Shown: in pieces, positions 45,151 through 55,866 of the stretch
How the letters are laid out: each line of letters starts with the position of its first letter
Numbering within the stretch: the stretch's first letter is position 1
Origin: Anagrus nilaparvatae
Taxonomy: Eukaryota; Arthropoda; Insecta; Hymenoptera; Mymaridae
Reading direction: 5' to 3'
DNA: 64,000 bases
Assembly (NCBI GenBank): GCA_022575985.1
Contig: JAKSXM010000014.1
Location: 4,650,001-4,714,000 of the forward strand
Position numbers and translations under genes: made by a program
Notes under the pieces: model-generated
What the model was told of the DNA's origin: nothing
Database searches by the model: none
What the model saw: the letters and a program-made list of their open reading frames with translations, nothing else

Positions 45151-45292
45151 GAAGCAATTCGTTGTCCAGCTGGATTATATTTTGGTATAGATAAGCAAAC
45201 TTGTGATTTGAAAGGTTCAGTTAATAATTGTAAATTTAAAACAACAACTCGTTGCCGAAGAGCCACTTTGCCCTGATGAATCATTAGAAAGA
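45151..45292 (+). pseudogene. Chitin-binding type 2 domain fragment, chitin-deacetylase-like
   Basis: Reads EAIRCPAGLYFGIDKQTCDL, then KGSVNNCK: C-P-x-GL-x-F...Q-x-CD...V-x-NC is the core of a peritrophin-A (ChtBD2) domain. After a frame change it continues EEPLCPDESLERS, which resembles the stretch between the ChtBD2 and LDL-receptor domains of insect chitin deacetylases. It is an isolated exon-sized piece located only in the left arm of the palindrome. Live relatives act in cuticle and tracheal chitin matrices. Confidence 0.65.
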
Positions 45293-46740
45293 AGTAATTT
45301 GGTTGTTACAATTGTCTACATTTATTGTTAAACTATTAAAATTTGAAACATCGCTACTTTGTTTAAAAATGTCTTTACAATCATTAAGCAATTGTTAATC
45401 ATTTAAACGGGTATTTAACAACTCTATGTTTGTCGTAAGTTTACTAATTTCTCTTAATTCAGATGATTCTTCTTGTAGAAAAATAGCTGTAGATATTTAA
45501 AAAAAAACACCTCTTTCACTTAACTTGAATAATAATTAATTTGCACCTCTTCTCTTTGAACTATCAAGTAGACATTCTGAAATACTTATCGAGAATGAAC
45601 AATTATCTTTATTCATGTATATTTTATTATCGCCTGATCCAGTTTTGGGTCCACAAATTTCAATTATAAAATTTAAGCATAAAATTCTAGCTCAGCACAC
45701 CTTAAAACCCTCCAGAACAGTCTTCGGTTAGTATTTTTTCAATTTTATAAAATTAGGCATTTTTTCGATATAAATATGCCAATTTCAAGTCTGCAAATTT
45801 GAATTATAAATTTTAAGTATAAATTTCTGGCTCAGCACCCCTTAAAAACCACCTAACATTTTTAGGCTATTATTTTTTTCAATTTCCAAAAATTTGGCAT
45901 TTTTTGAGAAAAATAAATTGTCCAATTTTGGTTCAACAAATTTGAATGTTTAAATTAAAACTTTTATTATTTCTATTTATCGTTCACATTTTTCAAATAT
46001 TTATTAATTAATTATGGATTATATAGCGACAAATACTGAACAAAATAATTGTTTTAAAATAACTCCTGTCTCTTTCCCTGTTGTACTACGTGGAAGCTTT
46101 TAAATAGTCTTCCCTTTTTTTATTATTACGTACCAGAGTGACATAAATTATTTTAATACATTAATTATTTTCTAATTTTCGAAAATTATCGAAAATTTAT
46201 TTTTTTAATAACGAATTGATGTTAATTGGGATGTTTCTGACTATTTTAAGTGAAAAATTTTTTCCCCGAATAGGAAATTTCCTGTAGAATCTGATTCCGG
46301 AGACGAAAATTTCTTTGAGCTGAGCATACTTAAGAAATCGCTAAAGTAGACTTTTTTTTAATTTCTCAAATGCCTGTTAAAGAAAAATCTGTCAGCTATG
46401 CTTAAATTTTTTCTTGACCTAAAATTTTTTTATGGTTTCTTCATATCTTTAATAATTTATGAGTTTCATTCATTTCTGTCATCAAAAAATTATACTTTAC
46501 TAACACCTTAGTAGATATTTGAGAATTATGTAGTTGAAAGAAACAGTCTGCTTAAGCGATTTCTCAAGTATGTGCAGCTCAAAATAATTTAGTCTCCGGA
46601 CTTAGACTCTACGGGAAATTTCCTATTCGGAGATATAATATTTTTTAAGTTAATTTGAGTCTTTTACAGAAAAAATAAGAAGAATTATTTCTCCTTTTTC
46701 TTACTTTTTTATAAAACACAAAAAATGCTGCTGTAATTCA

Positions 46741-47095
46741 AGAATCCAAGTGGCCCCCCGCTTGAATTATCCAAGAGGCCCCACGCTCGCATTATCCAAG
46801 AGGTTATCCCGCTTAGATTATCCAAGAGGCCCCGCGCTTGTATTATCCAAGAGGTTCCCCACTTGGATTATCCAAGAGGCCCCCCGCTTGCATTATCCAA
46901 GAAGCTCCCTGCTGGCATTATCCAAAAGGTTATACCGCTTGCATTATCCAAGTGGCACCCTGCCTGCATTATTCAAGAGGCCCCCCGCTTGGATTATCCA
47001 AGAGGCCCCCCGCTTGCATTATCCAAGAAGCTCCCCGCTTGCATTATCCAAGTGGCACCCCGCCTGCATTATCAAAGAGGTCATCTCGCTTTTGA
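46741..47095 (+). repeat. Minisatellite, ~24-bp unit
   Basis: About 14 copies of a unit with gcttgcattatccaagaggc and a C run (ccccc). Because the unit length is a multiple of three, three overlapping frames stay open (DYPRGP, ALSKRL and similar repeats). This is a repeat effect, not a gene. Confidence 0.85.
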
Positions 47096-47211
47096 AAGGT
47101 CATCCGAATTTTGTATTATTTTGTGACAAACATTTTGGGAGCAAATTACTAAGTATGAATAACAAATTTTTCTAAAGAAGAATCTAAAATTATAGGATAA
47201 TAATATTATAT

Positions 47212-47570
47212 ATAATAAGGATTTCCTGTATGCTTTGCAATCAGAATTTCCTGAATGCTAAGCAATCAAAAATTTTCCTGAAAGTTAAGCAACAGGGATT
47301 TCCTGAATGCTAATCAATCAGGATTTTCCTGGATGCTAAGCAATCAGTATTTTCCTGAATGCTAAGCACTCAGGAATTTCCTGAATGCTAAGCAATCAGG
47401 ATTTCCTGAATGCAAAGCAATCAAAAATTTTCCTGAAAGTTAAGCAACAGGGATTTCCTGAATGCTAATCAATCAGGATTTTCCTGGATGCTAAGCAATC
47501 AGTATTTTCCAGAATGCTAAGCACTCAGGAATTTCCTGAATGCTAAGAAATCAGAGATTTTCCTAAAAGT
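47212..47570 (+). repeat. Minisatellite, ~26-bp unit with higher-order repeat
   Basis: Units read ggatttcctgaatgctaagc plus aatca. A block of about 180 bp (from tcaaaaattttcctgaaagt to cactcaggaatttcctgaat) is repeated almost exactly, so the array grew by duplication of multi-unit blocks. Confidence 0.82.
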
Positions 47571-47890
47571 CTACTTGATAGTATAGAACTTGAATATCTA
47601 CTTTATAGTTAGAGGAGCAAAAATGCAAATTCATTATTTTCCAAGTTAAATGAAAGAGATATTGTTTTTAAAATATCTACAGCTATTTTTCTACAAGAAG
47701 AATCATCTGAATTAAGAGAAATTAGTAAACTTACGACAAACATAGAGTTGTTAAATACCCGTTTAAATGATTAACAATTGCTTAATGATTGTAAAGTAAT
47801 TTTTAAAGAAAGTAGCGATGTTTCAGATTTTATTGGTTTAACAAAAAATGTAGACAATTCTAACAACCAAATTATTTCTATCTGCATCTT
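47566..47890 (+). pseudogene. Unknown coiled-coil fragment in the palindrome arm
   Basis: One frame reads SKLNERDIVFKISTAIFLQE, ESSELREISKLTTNIELLN, a single stop, then LLNDCKVIFKESSDVSDFIG. The heptad-like, charged sequence looks like a coiled-coil protein piece broken by one stop. The inverted copy at 45293-45505 holds the same region. No family recognised. Confidence 0.4.
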
Positions 47891-48808
47891 TTTTAAAATA
47901 TAATTTTGAATTAACATTTAAGTGTAATCTTCTGTAAACCATTTCATATACATATGTAGTTGCTTGTAAATTCTCCTCTGTAAATAAATTTAAGAGCATC
48001 GTTAAAATTTTCAACATTAACCTGTGTTGTGCAAGAGGATGTCAAACTTGTCTAAGGTCAAATCTACATATCCGCGAAAAAGCTATGTAAACCGTAAGCG
48101 CAAGTGAACTCGCAATGAATGAAAATTTAATGCAAAGTATAAGAATAAGAGTTGGCTAAACAGAAATTTTTACAATCTTTACACTTATAAGGCTTTTCCC
48201 CTGTGTGGGTTCTACAAAAAATAATATGTGACCAGGCCTGGCCATGACTCGATACTTGTGCACTGAAATATTATTAAAATAAAATTTTAAATAAAATTTT
48301 AAAATATGACCTCAAATACAATTTGAAAAATAACAATAAGTTTAAAAAATTATATAATTATTTTAATTTATTATTTTATACCAAGGTTATATATTCTACC
48401 TGAAAAAATAATTACGTGCCTAACCTTACCTTTCATTTTGGTTATTTTTTCTCATCTTGGATCACGTAGTCTCAAAAAATTACCGTGATCTCGCTCTACG
48501 TTCACACTCTTTTTACACTTTTAAAATTTTAAATAAATTTGGATTTTTAAATTAAGATATTTCAATAAATACTTCGTTTTTGATGATAAAAATTGGGGGA
48601 ATATGTTTCTAATATGTTTATTCACGATTTCAATAAAAAAAATTGGACTTTCGAATAATTTTCGCGAAAATCGAAATTTTATTTAAAAATCCAGAAAATT
48701 TATCCAATTTTGTATATCACCAATCGAAAGGGTACGCAAAAATATGGCGATCCACCAATTTACTTTTTTTTTTTTAATTTCCATCTCCTTCAAATGTTGA
48801 CCCTACAT

Positions 48809-49065
48809 TCGTGGGCATCGTTGTATATTTAATAGTTTATAGTAAAATTAATTTAAATGTAATTTAATGAAAATTAATTTAATTCAATAATAATTTTAAT
48901 TAAAAAAAAAAAATAATTATTAATAATAAGATATTTTAAGTTACTCTACATTACAATCTTTTGCTGGTGAAATACATTCAAATGAGTTAAGATTTTATTG
49001 CATCGTAGAAACTAACATGGTTTTTTATGTGGTTCTTCACCGGCCTGGTAATGTTCTTACTGCTT
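48809..49065. other. AT-rich flank
   Basis: No gene recognised between the palindrome and the next MITE. Confidence 0.35.
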
Positions 49066-49260
49066 AGAGACCCTAGATTACCGAAGACAGCCAGAAGCGC
49101 ACGTATTCCCAATTCTCCAATTAATCACAAAGGCGTTGCTAGATAAGATGGTGGACAAAAGAAAATTACCCTTTTTAAAATAAATTTTTGCTGGGTAAGA
49201 TGGTGGAACCAATCAAAAAGAGTTCCCCTATCTGGTTATCTCTAGTAATCTAAGGTCTCT
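49066..49260. mobile_element. MITE of about 195 bp
   Basis: Left end agagaccctagattac, right end (reversed) agagaccttagattac. Inside are two direct agataagatggtgga-like motifs. No ORF and no clear target duplication. Confidence 0.55.
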
Positions 49261-49380
49261 GTTTCTGCTGCTGTGTAAGTGCCAACTTTGCTCTTATGTT
49301 TGATAATATTTATGCATTATATCTAGCCATCTGCAATAGGGGGATTATCAATTGATTATTATTATTAATAATTACATTTT

Positions 49381-49417
49381 TCATGCATTTGAGTTGTGTT
49401 TAGACAAACCGGTTATA
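49381..49417. repeat. Edge fragment of the minisatellite-element family
   Basis: catgcatttgagttgtgttt then acaaaccggttata is the reverse complement of the left edge of the 60-580 element (ataaccggtttgtgta, acacaacttaaatgcatg). No minisatellite accompanies it. Confidence 0.6.
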
Positions 49418-50648
49418 CGTTTTTTCTCAAAATGATCATTGTGATTGTTTTATATACATAGTTGTAAATTTTTAATGATTAAAAATAACATGGTTATTTC
49501 TTATTGCTACGATTGACGCAAAATTGCTAGATATTTCACTATAATAAACAAGCTAAATAGATAGATTGATTATATATACAATAGTTATTTGGAAAATTTA
49601 CCTGTTATTTCAATTAACATTGCAAATACGATTTCTTGAAATGAATAACACAAATCTTCAATTGAATATTCTTTTAACCATTGAACTAAATGTTCTTCAG
49701 CGTAAGTTAGTATACCAGAAAAAGAAACGTCCATTCCTTTAACTGTATATGGTATTGGAGTATATTTTGTTCCTCTGAAATAAAGTAATAATACAAAAAA
49801 ATTGCATAATAAAAATAAAAAAAAATGAAATTTAAAAAATTTTAAAAAGATAGTCTTATTAGGCTTGGAAATGATAACATAAGATTATTGAACATTTTCT
49901 CATGTATGTTATAAAAATATGTATAAAATAAGTCTTCCTGTAGGGCGATGTGTATTAAAACACCCGTCAAATTTGCCTTCTAATTAAGGGATCTGTAGGG
50001 CCTTTTGTCATCAAGATTTCACTAATTCCCAACAGTGATCTAAAGTTATTGAGACTTATATGTATGTAAATTTCAGAATTATGAAATATTACAAATTGTT
50101 TTCGTAACTGTTGCATTCTTTAAGGGGTGGTCTACAATAATTTAAAAAGAAAACTAGGTTTGACCGCTCTCCTACCCACCTAAAAACTTACCAAAACAAA
50201 GGGATTAGTCCTTGGAAATCAAAGGGGATACAAAATATAAGCGAAGCTGTACCTTTAATATGGATTGATGTACTTCTGCGTCTAATTGATGATGAACTTG
50301 CTCTACTTGCTTGGATCTCAAGTCTCGCACAAAAAAAAAACATAATAATTTCTCATGTGACTTATTATAAGATTTTTGTTATCTCTTGAAGAACCTACGG
50401 GATGAAAATGAACCCTCGTAAGAAAAGCTGATATCCTGGAGGTATAATTTTCAATTTTTCACCCCATCGTATTTTCCGATTTTTCAAAATGCAGGACCAA
50501 AAAACATGAAAAAAAGAACTTTCTAAAGTACCTGCAGGTATATTCTGTACTTAATTTACACTGTTTGTAAGTGAAATATAAGTGCGAAAACAAGTTTTAG
50601 CATACACTTTTAGGTTAAAAGTACACGAGTTGAAGGAAATTGGTAATT
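49418..50648. other. Gap without recognised gene
   Basis: AT-rich sequence. No conserved ORF or repeat edge identified. Confidence 0.4.
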
Positions 50649-50867
50649 TGTTCCGTATCGATGTATATATGTAAATATGTTAGTGTATATTGTAAGAGGG
50701 GAGAGAGTAGCTGCCGACCGGCACCTTCAGTGCCTGCTTGGCTTTGATAGACATAACACGTCAAATAAATCACATTATTATTTCTTAATTAAAAGTGTGG
50801 TTATTTCATAACCTTTATCAAAGTAACCTTCACCCTTATCACCATCCTGCCAGTACAACTATAAACA
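50649..50867 (+). repeat. 5' LTR of plus-strand BEL/Pao element
   Basis: Starts tgttccgtatcg and ends cctgccagtaca (TG...CA, about 219 bp). Contains an AATAAA signal (caaataaatcaca). Its end resembles the 3' LTR at 6251-6459. The sequence just after it, acatttggtcatcaagcc, looks like a BEL-type start of the internal region and recurs as acatttggtcaaacgaacc at about 50987. The left edge is approximate. Confidence 0.55.
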
Positions 50868-52857
50868 TTTGGTCATCAAGCCTTCAAAGGAAATAAGTGA
50901 AAATTTTCTTTTTTACATACACGCGCAAAAAGCCATTACGTACGCACGTTAAAAGCTTTTATAAGCTTTTATAAAAACTGTGATAATAAACATTTGGTCA
51001 AACGAACCGTTAGAAGTGCTTTTTCACGATAATAAAAGTAAAAACGGCAGTTATCTTTTTTCTTATATAATGAGCACGCATGCTTTTATCATGGTCGTTC
51101 GCGTGCCAAGAAATTTCTTTAAAATTGTGCTATAAGATCCAGGTAAAAGTGCTGAATTTTATTTATTAAATCAATATTTTTCAAAGTGGTGAAGGTGTTA
51201 ATTAAAAAATCAAACATGGCACAAAACAATTAAATACAGTCCACACAAAAATTTTTTTTTTTTAACATGGCGTAATTTACTTAATGCAAAAGACTGCTAA
51301 ATTTAACATTATTGTTCGCAAAATTTCAACATGGCGAAATTTTGTAAATTTATAGTAGACATTAGTTTTACATCGTAAAATAAATTCAAAAATAATTCAA
51401 GAAAAAAGAAAAGCAGAAGAGTCATTTTTAAAAATTCATTAAAACAAATACATGGAGAAGGGAGAACAATTTTTAATGGCGAATATTCATCTATGAAGTG
51501 GTCACGTGTTTCTTCTCCAAAAATTCACGGCGCAGTTCCGTTAATCAATTTTAACAAGACGAAGTCACGTGTTTCTTCTCCAAAAATTCACGGCGCAGTT
51601 CTGGTAATCAATTTTAACAAGACGAAGTCACGAGGTTCCAACTCGTCTACTATATTGTCATCATATATCAATGATCACCTAGCAGCTCAGTCAGCGGCCA
51701 TATGCAAAGTTATTTTTCTTCTACTCATCTTCGTCTGCTGCTGTACATGTATGGGTCATGCCTCATCCGTCAATATGAATTTCTTCTCCTCTTCAACTTT
51801 TTTACAAAAAAGATGCGTAACTATTGTTTTTTAATTATCAGTACTATCATATGCAATTAATAAAAATAATATTATTATTAACATCATTATTAGTATTAGT
51901 ATTATTATTATTCTTATAAATATTCTTAAAAAATATAAATATAAATAGCATAAAATTATAATCAAATTTTGTGTTATTATAAATATTATACAAATTTTAT
52001 AAAAATAAGCTCTCTCTTTCACTCGTGTATAAAAATTGTTTTTGTTAAATACATTTAAAAAATCTTTCAATCTTAAAATAAAAATTATTAATTAAAAATA
52101 ATATTTTAAAATAATACTTGATGCGATAAAATTTATTTAAATTCTCTTAAAAGTGCAACTTAATAATTTAATATTATTATATTATATTTAACTTATTTTT
52201 TTATTTGAATATGAAATTGTTATAATATTTAAATTTCCTTTTTAAAATTGATCGTAATAATATAACTGTATTGCGATGTACTGTCATATGTTAAAAAGAG
52301 ATAGAGATGTTCAAATTTTTATATAAAAAGAGATAGAGATGTTCAAACTTTTCTTCTACGCTAACTTTTTTTTTCTTTTAAAGCAGTAATATTTTAATAG
52401 TCTTAATTTGTACAAATACTGATACACAAATTAAAATTAATTTAAAAACTTAATGATCAAGAATATCTCTGTAATCTACAAGTCATTCGAGGAAATAAAG
52501 TTCGTAGTCTTGCTTGTGCCTAAAAAAGCAATCGATGCACTTCTGCACTTTATTTCCTTCGTTGATTTTTTTTACATGAAATTTTTCTATTTTTAGTTTT
52601 CTTTTTCTTAATTAATTTATTTTTAATTAAATTCTGTTAATTAATTTAAGCTTAAAATAAAGTTAATTTTATATTAAAAAAAAAATTGATTTCTTTTTGT
52701 GTATTACAAAATTTTAGTGTATTATAAAAAAAAGAAAGGAAAAATTGTAGTGTATTATAAAAAAAAAGAAAGAAAAAATTTTTTATATTATCACTGGCTA
52801 TATCTCTGTCTCTTGACTTTTATATTACAAAGAATTAATTCAATTGATGTTACCTAG
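50868..52857 (+). other. BEL leader region with 63-bp tandem repeat
   Basis: Between the LTR and gag. 51501-51626 holds two copies of a 63-bp unit (gtcacgtgtttcttctccaa ... tttaacaagacgaa). Because 63 is a multiple of three, a 113-codon ORF (51493-51834) stays open across it and ends with a hydrophobic run; its significance is doubtful. The rest is AT-rich. A longer-than-usual leader may include other inserted sequence. Confidence 0.45.
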
Positions 52858-53500
52858 GTAATCTGTTCTTCTGAATTAAAAAGAATATTAGTTAGTTTGA
52901 ATACTCCTTTATCTGCTCTTAAAACCAGTCGATAAATGGGATGATTGGCTTGTTTTTCACGCAGTTTCTCTGCTAGACAATGACATGAAAAAGCAATGGG
53001 AAAATTTCTTAAATAACTTGTCATTAACTTCCCAAACAGTTGGTAATGAAGCATCGCTGGTAAAGTTTTCTGACCCTCCAACGTTTGCTCAATTAATTTC
53101 TTTTATAGAATCCCAAATCAGCGTTCTAGAATCCTTGGAAGAAAATAGCTCTAAAATAAACTTAAATGAAAAATCAAATACCAATAATTTTAATTCGTTT
53201 AAAAACTCAAATGTTAATGCAAATCCTGCAAAGGTATTTCATACTCAAGTTGAGCCTTCTAAGCAACAATGCCCTCTGTGCAAGGGTGAGCATTTAATTT
53301 TCACTTGTAATAAATATAAAAAAATAGCAGTTGAAAAAAGATATGATTGCGTAAAAAAGCTTAAAAATTGCACTAATTGCCTTCGCAATCATTCTTTTTT
53401 TAGATACCCTTCTAAAAAAATGTATGCAAGGTTGTAACGTTGTAATGTATGCAAGGGAAAACATCATACCACCTTGTATAATGAAAAACTAGTTAAAGCT
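52858..53500 (+). pseudogene. BEL/Pao gag, plus-strand element
   Basis: Starts near 52864 with SSELKRILVSLNTPLSALKT, changes frame, and continues VDKWDDWLVFHAVSLLDNDM, KKQWENFLNN, PPTFAQLISFIESQISVLES and two knuckles (CPLCKGEHLIFTC, and CTNCLRNHSFFR). A stop at 53435-53437 precedes CNVCKGKHHTTL. Gag packages the element's RNA. At least one frame change and one stop make it inactive. Confidence 0.8.
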
Positions 53501-53599
53501 AAGATTAATGATTCTAGACCTGATTCAGGATCCTCAAATAAAAACAAAAATTTAAATACCTCTGAAGCTGCAACAGTTTCATCGAGTAACTTGTTTAAT

Positions 53600-54130
53600 C
53601 TACTTCTCTGAAAACCCTTGTGAAGTTCTGTTATCCACTGCAATCGTTAAAGTTGTTAACGAAGATAGCTTTGAATTCCTCACAAGGGCACTCATTGATA
53701 ATTGCTCTCAAGCATCTTTTATCAGCGAATCGTTATTCAGGAGATTAAAGTTAAACTTTATGCCTCTTAATGTGCCAATATTAGGCATAGGTGGCGTTAA
53801 AAATTACATTTGTAAAAAATTAGTCAAACTACATATTCAACCTCACTTTCTTTCGGACTTTTTAATTGAAGTTCTAGCCTTCGTTATTTCAAAGGTATCT
53901 TCGTACTCACCAACAGCCAGTAAAAGATGTAAAGAATTAGATCATATCTCTGGTCTGTTATTAGCTGATCCGAATTTTGAAAAGAGAGTATAAATCGAAA
54001 TTTTACTTGGTGCCTCTATCCACGCTTCTATTATTGAGGAAATAATTAGAAGAGGCGCTCTGATTGATCCGCTGGCTATGAGTACTAAATTAGGCTGGAT
54101 CATTTCAAGTAATGCAGGCATTGTGTCTGC
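53600..54130 (+). pseudogene. BEL/Pao protease region, plus-strand element
   Basis: Encodes LLSTAIVKVVNEDSFEFLT, ALIDNCSQASFIS (active-site Asp in LIDNCSQ; the usual Gly/Ala is Cys here), PILGIGGVKNYICKK, GLLLADPNFEKRV, a TAA stop, then IEILLGASIHASIIEEI and LGWIISSNAG. The stop after KRV and earlier breaks show decay. Confidence 0.78.
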
Positions 54131-55523
54131 TTCTAACATATCGGTGATTTCAGACGTCGAATCTACTCTTTCCTTCGATTTAGAGCGTTTTTGGAGACAA
54201 GAGGAAATCTTCGATGAGCCCTCAAAATTGCTCAATCCGGATGAGCAAAAGTATGCAGACCATTTTCTCAGAACTTATTCTAGAAACCCCGAAGGTAGAT
54301 ATATGGTACGTTTGCCTTTTAAACGTGATCCTGAAAACATGAAATTCCCAGGCTCCTTTTCTATTGATGAAAAGATGCTGTTGCGCATGGAAAAGCGTTT
54401 TCTCGCTAATCCGATTTTAAAAAATTTGTACATTGAATTCAAGAAGGATTATGAGGACACAGGTTATATGCGAAAAACAGGACATATTGTTGGTTTTATT
54501 TTATATTATTTTCTCCCACATCATGGCATTATCAAAAAAAATTCTTTAAAACCTAAACTTCGAACAGTGTTCAATGGTTCAGCCTATGATTACGATGGTA
54601 TATCATTAAATAGCCTCTTGCATACAGGGCCAAATATATTGCCCGACTTGGCTGAACTATTGATACACCGGATGAAGTACCAATATGTTTTTGTCAGTGA
54701 TATCAAGCAGCTGTATCGTCAAATCCTCATTCACCCAGAGGATCTTAAATATCAACAGATTCTATGGCGTGAAAATAGCAGTGATAAGATACTGGCTTAT
54801 TCACTAAATACTGTTACTTATGGGGTTGTTAGTAGTCCTTATCATGCTATTAGAGTCACTAGGCAGTTAGCTATTGATGAAGGCGAAAAATATCCTCTTG
54901 GCTCAGAAGTACTAAATTCTGAAACTTACATGGATGATACCCTTTCGGGAGGCTATTCTTTGCCACAAGCTCTTGAAAAACAGCAGCAACTAATTAATAT
55001 TTGCAAATGTGCTGGATTTGAACTTCATAAATGGATGTCTAACAATGATGCATTATTAAATTTTCCTGAGGATGTTAAAGCTGGTGTCAATGCATCTAAC
55101 TCCTATTTTTCATTATTAGGCCTTAATTGGAATCATAAGGAAGATTATTTTACGTTCAATATCGAGCTCGACCAATTTGAAAAAGACATTAATAAGAGAA
55201 ATGTATTGTCCAGTATTTCCAAGTTGTTTGATCTATTGGATTATTTGCCTCCGGTTTTGATAACAGGTAAAGCATTTATGCAAAAGTTATGGATTAAAAA
55301 AGTAAAATGGGATGATAAACTGACAATGTCTTTTAGTGGTGAATTTTTAAGTTGGTATCAAGCGCTAATTGCTATTAATTCAATTCGCATTCCTCGTTGG
55401 GTAGGTTTCGTGCCTGATGCTAAATATGAGATTTTTGGCTTCTGTGATGCTTCTCAGATGGCATATGCAGCATGCGTTTACTTAAAAACAACGTTTCAAA
55501 ATAAAACTGAAATTCCAGGCTAA
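54078..55523 (+). CDS. BEL/Pao reverse transcriptase, long open segment
   Basis: 481 codons without a stop. Order: linker (FWRQEEIFDEPSKLLNPDEQ), fingers (LRTVFNGSAYDYDGISLNSL), palm with VFVSDIKQLYRQILIH, WRENSSDKILAYSLNTVTYG, SSPYHAIRVTRQLAIDEG, the catalytic loop TYMDDTLSGG, then FELHKWMSNN and the thumb (LFDLLDYLPPVLITGKAFM), ending at the start of RNase H (IFGFCDASQMAYAACVYLK). All reverse transcriptase signature motifs look intact, so this part is a good reference for the family. The ATG at 54078 is internal; the true polyprotein starts upstream. Confidence 0.88.
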   Translation: MSTKLGWIISSNAGIVSASNISVISDVESTLSFDLERFWRQEEIFDEPSKLLNPDEQKYADHFLRTYSRNPEGRYMVRLPFKRDPENMKFPGSFSIDEKMLLRMEKRFLANPILKNLYIEFKKDYEDTGYMRKTGHIVGFILYYFLPHHGIIKKNSLKPKLRTVFNGSAYDYDGISLNSLLHTGPNILPDLAELLIHRMKYQYVFVSDIKQLYRQILIHPEDLKYQQILWRENSSDKILAYSLNTVTYGVVSSPYHAIRVTRQLAIDEGEKYPLGSEVLNSETYMDDTLSGGYSLPQALEKQQQLINICKCAGFELHKWMSNNDALLNFPEDVKAGVNASNSYFSLLGLNWNHKEDYFTFNIELDQFEKDINKRNVLSSISKLFDLLDYLPPVLITGKAFMQKLWIKKVKWDDKLTMSFSGEFLSWYQALIAINSIRIPRWVGFVPDAKYEIFGFCDASQMAYAACVYLKTTFQNKTEIPG

Positions 55524-55542
55524 ATCCAAAGTCTCTCCTATA

Positions 55543-55866
55543 ATGCCTATGCACTCAATCCCTAAATTAGAGCTTTGCTCAGTATTACTATTAGCAAGAT
55601 TGACTGTCAAATTACTAAGAGCTTTAGATTTACCCTCTTCTGAAATTTTCCTTTTTACAGACTCGCAAGATGTTCTTTTTTGGTTACGAGAACACCCTTC
55701 AAAATGGCCGCCGGTTTTTATTGGAAACCGTTGTTCAAAAATTCATAATAAGGTTCCTGAAGCATTCTGGAGCCATGCCAGGACTCATGAAAATCCTGCA
55801 GACTGCGCTTCAAGGTATATCTCCAGAACAGCTGCAAAACTTTTCTTTATGGTGGGAGGGAAATGA
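55543..55866 (+). pseudogene. BEL/Pao RNase H region, plus-strand element
   Basis: Encodes PKLELCSVLLLARLTVKLLR, LFTDSQDVLFWLREHPSKW and RTHENPADCASR. It follows the reverse transcriptase segment after a frame break near 55520, and after NPADCASR the family sequence GISPEQLQNFSLWWEGNDR is found in another frame (55809 on). Confidence 0.82.

Larger units (their letters stand above)
44513..48808. repeat. 4.3-kb nested palindrome with gene fragments
   Basis: Three inverted pairs lie one inside another: 44513-45130 with 48171-48808, 45293-45505 with 47670-47880, and about 46260-46370 with 46530-46640. The pair sums fall from 93321 to 93173 to 92900, which fits one old palindrome whose right arm gained sequence, including two minisatellites (46741-47570). 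The left arm alone has the chitin-binding-domain fragment between the outer and middle pairs. The arms differ by scattered substitutions, so this is not a simple assembly duplicate. The ends were not resolved into a target duplication. Confidence 0.75.

Noticed and set aside
46750..47175. Three overlapping open frames of 85-141 codons rich in YPRGP and ALSKR repeats
   Set aside because: They come from a ~24-bp minisatellite whose unit is a multiple of three, so several frames stay open by arithmetic.
51493..51834. 113-codon ORF with a hydrophobic segment as a possible membrane or envelope protein
   Set aside because: Kept open mainly by a 63-bp tandem repeat in a retroelement leader; no envelope-like features.
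53942..54235. 97-codon minus-strand ORF
   Set aside because: Shadow of the BEL protease/reverse transcriptase region on the plus strand.
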